Assembly (NCBI GenBank): GCA_012841735.1
Contig: DUUE01000320.1
Location: 1 to 5,069, forward strand
DNA: 5,069 bases
Reading direction: 5' to 3'
Origin: Bacillota bacterium
Lineage (GTDB): Bacteria > Bacillota > Dethiobacteria > Dethiobacterales > Dethiobacteraceae
Shown here: piece by piece, positions 1 to 4,866 of the stretch
How the letters are laid out: every line of letters begins with the position of its first letter
Numbering within the stretch: the stretch's first letter is position 1
The notes under the pieces: generated by a model
The model's input: the letters and a program-made list of their open reading frames with translations, nothing else
What the model was told of the DNA's origin: nothing
Database searches by the model: none
Made by a program: the position numbers and the translations under genes

Positions 1-1029
1 AAAGCGGTGGTCAACCACGGGGAATAAAGTCTCTTCCCCAATCACGCTCTGGGGAATGTGCATCGGCAGCATAGAGAGGCCGTAAATTTCATAGAAGGTA
101 ACCTTATTCCGGTCCAACAGTTCCCTGACCCGGCGGTGGAGCTCCCTTTCCCCTTCCCTGTCCTCCTGGGGCGGTATTTCCCTGGCCAGCGGGCTGGCCC
201 CAGCATAGGGCATTTTAAACTCCGGAAAACCGGCCGCATAGGGAGCCAGGGCATAAAGCTGGTAATAGAAGACAAGGCCGTCGCCGGTCAGATAGAAGTC
301 TTCCTCCCCATAGTAAGCCCGCAGGTCTTCCCGGTAGCTTTCGTTATAATAAAAGCCGCTGCTCTCTTCCCTCTCTTCTATCTGGGCATGGACCAGGTCG
401 AAAACCCGTTCCAGGGCCTCCTCTGTACTGCCGCCCAGGATATCAGCCAGGCCGAGCTTTTCTCCTGTGGTTATGTCAAAGGTCGCTGCGCTCCTGTAAT
501 GCATGGGATGGGCACCGCCGGTGAATTCAAAATCGGTCCGGAGCACGGAAAGAAGATTATTGCCATTGTAATAGATTTCCGCTGCCGACTCATAACGATG
601 GGTATGAAAATCAAAGCCGGCCTCCCGGGCAGAATCCCTTTCTTCTTGGGCACCCAGCCGCCCTTTGCCCACAGCATAAGCCATAAATTCTTTGGCAAAC
701 TCTTCGTAGTACCTGTTAATGGCAGCGATACCCTCCATATTTTCCAGATTTTCCAGTTGGGGAACGGTAATCTTTGCCTCCAGCAAAAGGGTGCCGTCCT
801 CCGGATCGCGGACAGTCTCTGAATAGACCCGGTAGAGCACCAGGACCTCACCTTCCCCTGCGGGTAAAGGGGGAGTTTCACCGGCTTTTTCCCCTTCCCC
901 AAGGGCATTTTCCCCGGATCCGTCCACCATATGGCCGGCCTTCTCCCCACTACAGCCGGCGCAGAGGACCAGAAGCAGCATAAGACCTGCCAGGAACTTC
1001 TTATAGGGAGAACCCATTCTGCCCGACAT
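1..1029 (-). CDS. Putative lipoprotein with DUF4163/DUF3298-like domains (RsiV-type), 3' end cut by window edge
   Basis: I see 343 open codons from ATG at 1029 to the left edge with no stop, so the C-terminus is missing. The start is fixed by AAGGGGGGG (1043-1035) 5 nt upstream. Residues 1-26 form a lipoprotein signal: basic n-region (YKK), hydrophobic FLAGLMLLLVL, then CAGC with lipid-accepting C26. Cys at -3 is atypical for a lipobox. A Gly/Glu-rich linker follows to about residue 60. Residues ~62-145 fit DUF4163. Residues ~155-275 fit DUF3298, with the hallmark FTGGAHPMHY (169-178), TFDITTGEKLGLADIL (183-198) and an aromatic stretch ending FPEFKMPY (268-275). Members of these families are surface proteins, some acting as lysozyme-binding anti-sigma factors such as RsiV, but this one has a lipid anchor rather than a cytoplasmic sigma-binding part, so that role is not implied. 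Residues after 276 continue beyond the usual family end. Gene 148 bp downstream of the dipeptidase on the same strand, possibly cotranscribed. The family call is by motif memory; the exact function is unknown. Confidence 0.8.
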   Translation of the reverse strand, partial: MSGRMGSPYKKFLAGLMLLLVLCAGCSGEKAGHMVDGSGENALGEGEKAGETPPLPAGEGEVLVLYRVYSETVRDPEDGTLLLEAKITVPQLENLENMEGIAAINRYYEEFAKEFMAYAVGKGRLGAQEERDSAREAGFDFHTHRYESAAEIYYNGNNLLSVLRTDFEFTGGAHPMHYRSAATFDITTGEKLGLADILGGSTEEALERVFDLVHAQIEEREESSGFYYNESYREDLRAYYGEEDFYLTGDGLVFYYQLYALAPYAAGFPEFKMPYAGASPLAREIPPQEDREGERELHRRVRELLDRNKVTFYEIYGLSMLPMHIPQSVIGEETLFPVVDHRF

Positions 1030-1177
1030 ACCAACCCCCCCTTATAGATTTGTGAGTGACTCCCGAAGAGCCCTTTGGGTAATATTTTATGGCAACCTCA
1101 GCCCAACGAAACTATGGGAAGCAGGAAAAGTCTTTTTCGCCCATTTTTCACCCTTGGTCTCCTCTATGTCTCTCTCA

Positions 1178-1918
1178 CTATTTTATGGGGAAGTCAAAAT
1201 AGGTATCCGGGTACGGTTCAGCGGCCAGGGTATAATGCCACCACTCTTCCGGGTAGGGTATAAAGCCGTGCCTTACCATTACATCCTTGAGTAGTTCCCG
1301 GTTTTGCCGCTGCTGGTGGGTAACAAGATGGGTGTCGTGGTGGGAAATCTCCCCAAAAAAGTCAAAACCGCTGCCCATGTCCAGTTCATCTTTAGTTATC
1401 GCATCGGCCAGGGTCAGATCTACCGTGCTGCCCCGGGAATGTCCCGACTTTTCGGCAATATAGCCGAGCCGGAATAGATCCTTTTTATCCACCTCTGGAT
1501 AAAAGTGGGCCTTCATCTTTTGATCATCCAAATCCTGGGCCCAGCGGACAAAATGGTCCACGGCCTGCTGGGGACGGTAGCCGTCAAATATTTTCAGGAC
1601 CAGTCCTTTTTCCCTCAGTTCCCCGGCCACACCGGCCAAAGCGTCAGCCGCCTCTACCGTCAGGATCACCCTGGGAACCATATACCCGTCGACCCGGCGA
1701 CCGACAAAATTATAGTCTGTATAATAACGCACCTCATAGATGGCATCGGGAATGATTTCATCCAGGTAAACAAAACCCTCGGGCAGGCTCCTTGCTTCTT
1801 CCTGTTCCCATGCAGGTTCAGCAAGTGACAGGGACTCTAAGGAGCCGACTAAACTCATTAAAAGAAGGGCACCGAAGAAAAAAGAAAAAAGAGTACCCCT
1901 TTTCTGCCACCTCATCAT
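1178..1918 (-). CDS. Secreted D-alanyl-D-alanine dipeptidase, VanX/DdpX family (peptidase M15D)
   Basis: Zinc peptidase that hydrolyses the D-Ala-D-Ala dipeptide. With the ATG at 1918 the protein has 246 residues. Residues 1-33 are a signal peptide (MMRWQKR, then a Phe/Leu-rich core, likely cut after SLA), so it acts outside the membrane. Family landmarks are all present: FDGYRP (111-116) with the substrate Arg115, SGHSRGSTVD (158-167) giving zinc ligands His160 and Asp167, DMGSGFD (180-186), and EWWH (225-228) giving catalytic Glu225 and zinc ligand His228. The frame also opens with TTG at 1927, but that codon abuts the ribosome site AAGGGGG (1934-1928), whereas ATG 1918 lies 9 nt from it, so I chose 1918; ATG 1915 is a second option. 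Export, and the lack of vanH/vanA neighbours, point to peptidoglycan turnover or D-Ala recovery rather than glycopeptide resistance. The catalytic set looks intact. Confidence 0.92.
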   Translation of the reverse strand: MMRWQKRGTLFSFFFGALLLMSLVGSLESLSLAEPAWEQEEARSLPEGFVYLDEIIPDAIYEVRYYTDYNFVGRRVDGYMVPRVILTVEAADALAGVAGELREKGLVLKIFDGYRPQQAVDHFVRWAQDLDDQKMKAHFYPEVDKKDLFRLGYIAEKSGHSRGSTVDLTLADAITKDELDMGSGFDFFGEISHHDTHLVTHQQRQNRELLKDVMVRHGFIPYPEEWWHYTLAAEPYPDTYFDFPIK

Positions 1919-2082
1919 TTTGCACAACCCCCTTGGTCTAACTTTGCTATTCCCTTTGTTTTTTTGGCAATTAACCTTTTCGCCAGATATTGGGTATCTC
2001 CTTCACTTTTTTGCGGAAAATTCAAACGGGTCATGCCCGGGCGCAGGCCGCCCCGGGTAATGGTGAATATCCCTTCTCCCAT
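1915..2082 (-). CDS. Possible small ORF, 55 aa, translationally coupled to the dipeptidase (doubtful)
   Basis: ATG at 2082 is preceded by AAAGGA (2094-2089) with a 6-nt spacer. The frame stays open for 55 codons and stops at TGA 1917-1915, overlapping the dipeptidase ATG (1918) as ATGA. The product would be basic and soluble (about 55 residues, Lys/Arg-rich in its second half, ending GGCAK), with no signal peptide, membrane segment or motif I recognise. For: good ribosome site, stop/start overlap typical of coupling, and the next gene's AAGGGGG lies inside its end. Against: short, no family, and it spans a G+C-rich palindrome and an A-rich stretch typical of leader sequence. It may simply be the untranslated leader of the dipeptidase mRNA. 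Confidence 0.27.
   Translation of the reverse strand: MGEGIFTITRGGLRPGMTRLNFPQKSEGDTQYLAKRLIAKKTKGIAKLDQGGCAK
2036..2057. repeat. G+C-rich inverted repeat (CCCGGG arms)
   Basis: CCCGGG (2036-2041) and CCCGGG (2052-2057) can pair around a 10-nt loop. No T-tract follows on either strand, so this is not an intrinsic terminator. It lies in the leader, or small ORF, upstream of the dipeptidase, where it could fold in the RNA; no regulatory role can be shown. Confidence 0.4.
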
Positions 2083-2096
2083 AGGAGTCCTTTTAC

Positions 2097-2137
2097 CAGA
2101 ATAAATTCAACATGACATTATCACAGAATAACTACAC
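2097..2137. repeat. 41-bp perfect direct repeat, copy 1 (upstream of operon promoter)
   Basis: Identical over 41 bp to 4775-4815, extendable to 47 bp (2091-2137 against 4769-4815) with one mismatch (C2096 against T4774). It begins CAGAATAAATTC and ends AATAACTACAC. It ends 17 nt before the -35 box at 2155, the same distance as copy 2 to its own promoter, although the intervening 17 nt differ. CAGAATAA occurs twice inside it, at 2097 and 2124, 27 bp apart. Either a shared upstream control element or a duplication scar. Confidence 0.95.
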
Positions 2138-2154
2138 CCTACTAGAGTGTGATG

Positions 2155-2183
2155 TTGACACAATTTATAATTCTGACTATAAT
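2155..2183 (+). promoter_or_regulatory. Sigma-A promoter of the cyclase-panB-panE operon
   Basis: Perfect -35 TTGACA (2155-2160) and perfect -10 TATAAT (2178-2183) with the optimal 17-nt spacer. Transcription should start near 2190, leaving a leader of about 30 nt before the GTG at 2221. A second TATAAT (2166-2171) lies only 5 nt after the -35 and cannot pair with it. TGTG/CACA arms (2149-2152 and 2160-2163) flank the -35 box and could hold a repressor, though the arms are only 4 bp. With such a strong core, control would more likely be by repression or by the upstream repeat than by a weak core. Confidence 0.88.
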
Positions 2184-2204
2184 ATATTTAACGAAAATTA
2201 AACG

Positions 2205-2211
2205 AAAGGAG
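2205..2211 (+). promoter_or_regulatory. Ribosome binding site deciding a GTG start
   Basis: AAAGGAG followed by a 9-nt spacer to GTG 2221. There is no in-frame ATG nearby, and the first codons already match the family N-terminus, so the GTG start is well supported. Confidence 0.85.
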
Positions 2212-2220
2212 TGAATTATT

Positions 2221-2910
2221 GTGTCCAAGTATGTGGAGATTGGTTATCCAATCTACGAAGGGATGCCAGTGTATCCCGGCTTACCGGAAGTAGAGCTTGT
2301 GCCCAGGGAGCGGATTGAAAAAGGCGATTATTGGAATGGAACTGTTCTTAGCATTTACCTTCATGCCGGGACCCATGTCGATGCACCATGGCATTATGTT
2401 CCCGGTGCTCCTGGAATAGACGCCATTCCCATTGAAAATTTTATTTATAATCGTCCCCTTTTACTTGATGTCCCGGCACAAAAACCAAACGATTTAATTA
2501 CAATTGAGCAACTGAAAGAATATGGTGATAGCCTATACGAGGCCGATATGCTCATCTTTAATACCCACTATTGGAAATACCGGGCTAAAGATTTCATGAA
2601 GTATGCTACTGGTTTCCCGGCTGTATCACCGGAGGCTGCTGAATTTATTCGGCGCGAATTGCCAAACTGTAAAGCGGTTGCTATTGATACCCTTAGCATT
2701 GAAAATATTGAGCAGGGTAAAACTAATGGCTTTAGGACCCATAATGCTTTCTTAGATCCGGAAAAATATGACACCCCCACCATTCTCATTTATGAGGACA
2801 TAAATCCCGAACCGTTGATAGGGAAAAAGCTGCTTAGAGCATTTACTGCACCACTGAGAATATTGGATCACGACGCTTCCGTAGTCAATATAATCGTCGA
2901 GGTGGAATAA
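2221..2910 (+). CDS. Metal-dependent cyclase-family hydrolase (kynurenine formamidase-like, PF04199 type)
   Basis: 229 residues from GTG, the usual length for the family. Members are metal hydrolases opening amide or lactone-like bonds; N-formylkynurenine formamidase (KynB) and isatin hydrolase are the characterised types. The signature HAGTHVDAPWH (48-58) supplies the His48, His52, Asp54 and His58 positions of the metal/catalytic cluster. The second half of the site is visible as AIDTLSIE (154-161), THNAFL (173-178, His174) and ILIYED (188-193, Glu192). No signal peptide, so cytoplasmic. It opens an operon with panB 36 bp and panE further downstream, and no tryptophan-degradation gene is near, so formylkynurenine is an unlikely substrate here. 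A lactone or amide linked to ketopantoate/pantoate, or to another branched oxo-acid, is a reasonable guess from context only. Family assignment is firm; substrate unknown, hence no gene symbol. Confidence 0.9.
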   Translation: MSKYVEIGYPIYEGMPVYPGLPEVELVPRERIEKGDYWNGTVLSIYLHAGTHVDAPWHYVPGAPGIDAIPIENFIYNRPLLLDVPAQKPNDLITIEQLKEYGDSLYEADMLIFNTHYWKYRAKDFMKYATGFPAVSPEAAEFIRRELPNCKAVAIDTLSIENIEQGKTNGFRTHNAFLDPEKYDTPTILIYEDINPEPLIGKKLLRAFTAPLRILDHDASVVNIIVEVE

Positions 2911-2946
2911 TGCTGGTGTCAGTATTTAAGCGGGAGGGATAAACAG

Positions 2947-3780
2947 ATGGCTAAAAAGAAAATGACAATTCCCGATTTCAAAAGGTTCAAAGAAGAGGGA
3001 CGGAAATTTACCCTTGTGACAGCTTATGATTATACCACTGCTTCTATCGTGGACGAAAGTGAGATAGAAATTATTTTGGTGGGCGATTCTTTGGGAATGA
3101 TCATGTTAGGATACAAGGAAACTGTTCCTGTGACCATAGAAGATATGATTCATCATATCAAGCCGGTGGTGCGAGGAGCACCGAACACCTTTGTTGCAGG
3201 CGATATGCCTTTTGGCTCCTATGAAATAAGCATCGAAAAGGCAGTAGAAAACGCCATCAGAATCTACAAAGAGGGCGGATGTGATTGCGTTAAGCTAGAA
3301 GGTGGCGCAGAATATGCCGATACCGTCAGAGCTATAGTTAAAGCAGGTGTGCCCGTTATGGGCCATATTGGGTTAACACCCCAAACAGCAGGCTCTCTAG
3401 GAGGTTTCAAAGTCCAAGGAGGAACACCAGAGGGGGCTCGCAAGCTGCTAAATGATGCGAAAAAGCTTGAGGAAGCCGGGGCTTTTTCAATTGTGGTGGA
3501 ATGTGTTCCTAGCGGGGTAGCCAAAGCGTTGACTGAATCTGTCAGTATACCAATTTTAGGCATAGGGGCTGGACCTTATGTGGACTGTCAAGTCCTGGTA
3601 ACTCAGGACTTATTGGGTATGTACGGTGACTTCAAGCCTAAATTCGTGAAGCGTTATGCCAATATTCGTCGTCAAATGATAGAAGCTTTAAATGAATTCC
3701 ATCGTGAATCTCTTTCTGGGGAGTTTCCTTCGGAAGAGTATTCCTTCAATAAAGAAGTCGAGGGCTTTGAGATCAAATGA
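2947..3780 (+). CDS. panB: 3-methyl-2-oxobutanoate hydroxymethyltransferase (ketopantoate hydroxymethyltransferase)
   Basis: Transfers a hydroxymethyl group from 5,10-methylene-tetrahydrofolate to 2-oxoisovalerate, giving ketopantoate, the first committed step to pantothenate; cytoplasmic TIM-barrel enzyme. 277 residues, slightly longer than E. coli PanB. Family blocks in order: TAYDYTTAS (25-33), LVGDSLGM (44-51), GDMPFGSY (85-92), VKLEGG (115-120), GHIGLTPQ (139-146), GGFKVQGG (152-159), VVECVP (183-188), GIGAGP (205-210). Residues matching the E. coli metal and substrate set are kept: Asp47, Asp86, Lys116, Glu118, His140, Glu185. One departure: the normally conserved CDGQVLV reads VDCQVLV (212-218), and ESEIEI (37-42) lacks the usual Gly of this turn. 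ATG follows GGGAGGG (2932-2938) by 8 nt. It sits 36 bp after the cyclase and 38 bp before panE, clearly cotranscribed. A paralogue working on another 2-oxo acid cannot be excluded. Confidence 0.93.
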   Translation: MAKKKMTIPDFKRFKEEGRKFTLVTAYDYTTASIVDESEIEIILVGDSLGMIMLGYKETVPVTIEDMIHHIKPVVRGAPNTFVAGDMPFGSYEISIEKAVENAIRIYKEGGCDCVKLEGGAEYADTVRAIVKAGVPVMGHIGLTPQTAGSLGGFKVQGGTPEGARKLLNDAKKLEEAGAFSIVVECVPSGVAKALTESVSIPILGIGAGPYVDCQVLVTQDLLGMYGDFKPKFVKRYANIRRQMIEALNEFHRESLSGEFPSEEYSFNKEVEGFEIK

Positions 3781-3818
3781 CGCTGGAATAACTGTACGAG
3801 GGAGGGGGTGGTACAAAG

Positions 3819-4745
3819 ATGAAAGTGGCAGTGATAGGGGCGGGAGCCATGGGCTCCCTTTACGGAGGAGCGTTAGCGGAAAGTGGACATGATGTTTACC
3901 TAATCGATATCTTCGAAGAACATGTTAATAAGATAAATGAACGCGGTCTTTGCATTATAAGGGGCGATGAAGAAAGAATTATTAAGGATATTACAGCTAC
4001 CACCGACGCCCGTGAGGTAGGCCCGGCCGATTTAGCGATAGTATTTGTGAAGTCAACGGTTACTGATATCGGGGTCAAGTCTAATTTAGATGCTATTGGT
4101 CCGGATACCATTGTTTTAACATTGCAAAATGGTTTGGGTAATATAGAAAAGATAGCTCAATTTGTTGATAAAAAGAATATTATTGCCGGTACCAGTTCTA
4201 ATGGGGCCACACTTATCGAACCTGGAACTATTAAACAATCAGGAGCCGGTGGTACTACCATTGGTGAGTTAAACGGCGAAACAACAGATAGAATAAAGCA
4301 CCTTGCTCATATTTTAAACATAGACTCTTTGGGACCAGCTACTATATCAAATAATGTTATGGGCCTAATATGGGATAAGCTGCTGGTAAATGTCGGTATC
4401 AATGCGTTGACTGCACTAACTGATCTAAAGAATGGTCAGTTGCTGCAGTATAAGGAAAGCATAAAGTTGCTGGAGGATTTAGTAAATGAAGGAATAAAGG
4501 TAGCGGCGGCGTTGGAGATAAAACTCACCCATAGCACACCTGATTACTGTAAAGAGGTGGCTAAAGTAACAGGAGGCAATGTTTCGTCCATGCTAGCAGA
4601 CGTTAGGAATAGAAGGAAAACAGAAATCGAGAATATAAATGGTGCCATTGTGGAATATGGACGGAAACTTGGTATCGCTACCCCGGTGAATGAGATTTTG
4701 ACAAACTTAATTCTACTCAGAGAGAAATCGTATTTAGGGGATTAA
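3819..4745 (+). CDS. panE: 2-dehydropantoate 2-reductase (ketopantoate reductase, NADPH)
   Basis: Reduces ketopantoate to pantoate with NADPH in the cytoplasm, the step after PanB. 308 residues, normal length. N-terminal Rossmann domain: VIGAGAMGS (5-13) is the dinucleotide loop, FVKS (76-79) and QNGLGN (103-108) follow, with Asn104 at the place of E. coli Asn98. C-terminal helical domain: WDKLLVNVGINALTAL (185-200) holds the catalytic Lys187 and Asn191/Asn195; SSMLADV (256-262) and RRKTEIENINGAIV (265-278) supply the Ser and Glu269 that bind substrate. ATG follows GGGAGGGGG (3800-3808), 10 nt away. It ends the operon, and no terminator hairpin is visible before the next promoter. The reductase superfamily contains look-alikes for other 2-oxo acids, but pairing with panB supports the name. 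Its A+T-rich codon choice matches its two operon partners and not the genes to the left. Confidence 0.92.
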   Translation: MKVAVIGAGAMGSLYGGALAESGHDVYLIDIFEEHVNKINERGLCIIRGDEERIIKDITATTDAREVGPADLAIVFVKSTVTDIGVKSNLDAIGPDTIVLTLQNGLGNIEKIAQFVDKKNIIAGTSSNGATLIEPGTIKQSGAGGTTIGELNGETTDRIKHLAHILNIDSLGPATISNNVMGLIWDKLLVNVGINALTALTDLKNGQLLQYKESIKLLEDLVNEGIKVAAALEIKLTHSTPDYCKEVAKVTGGNVSSMLADVRNRRKTEIENINGAIVEYGRKLGIATPVNEILTNLILLREKSYLGD

Positions 4746-4774
4746 GGCACGAGGGGGTATGGGTGACATTTTAT

Positions 4775-4815
4775 CAGAATAAATTCAACATGACATTATC
4801 ACAGAATAACTACAC
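4775..4815. repeat. 41-bp perfect direct repeat, copy 2 (upstream of T-box promoter)
   Basis: Exact copy of 2097-2137, 2678 bp further on, ending 17 nt before the -35 box at 4833. In this copy a longer tandem structure is visible. TGACATT-N5-AGAATAA occurs at 4764-4782 and again at 4791-4809, a 27-bp period with 19 of 27 positions identical by my count. In copy 1 the first of these units is degenerate at its left end. Confidence 0.95.
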
Positions 4816-4832
4816 ACGGCCGGAAAAAACAT

Positions 4833-4860
4833 TTGACATCTGCTCCCGGAATGGTATAAT
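4833..4860 (+). promoter_or_regulatory. Sigma-A promoter of the T-box leader
   Basis: Perfect -35 TTGACA (4833-4838) and perfect -10 TATAAT (4855-4860) with a 16-nt spacer. The transcript should start near 4867, just ahead of the conserved T-box stem I. The 41-bp repeat lies immediately upstream, placed as in the operon promoter. Confidence 0.88.
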
Positions 4861-4866
4861 AGGGAA

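Noticed and set aside
42..1034. Several other-frame ORFs over the left gene: 58-822 plus, 471-1034 minus, 42-275 minus, 774-983 plus
   Set aside because: They overlie the lipoprotein frame, which is open for 343 codons with a ribosome site, signal peptide and family motifs; the others have none of these and arise from G+C-rich codon bias.
1058..1073. Small hairpin with TTCGG loop between the envelope genes as a terminator
   Set aside because: The stem is about 5 bp with a wobble and no T-tract follows in the minus-strand direction.
1084..1108. Minus-strand promoter for the lipoprotein gene (TAAAAT at 1089-1084)
   Set aside because: The -35 at suitable spacing is TTTCGT, too weak to support; the gene may be read from the dipeptidase promoter.
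1052..1294. Plus-strand ORFs between and over the two envelope genes
   Set aside because: No ribosome site or recognisable protein; they overlap the dipeptidase 3' end on the opposite strand.
1919..1927. TTG start at 1927 for the dipeptidase (249 aa)
   Set aside because: The TTG directly touches the ribosome site AAGGGGG, leaving no spacer; ATG 1918 is properly spaced.
2149..2163. TnrA-like site over the -35 box
   Set aside because: Only TGTG/CACA arms with a 7-nt gap, 15 bp overall; it does not fit the 17-bp TnrA pattern.
2112..2201. 29-codon ORF starting inside repeat copy 1 (MTLSQNNYT...)
   Set aside because: No ribosome site, and it covers both promoter boxes of the operon.
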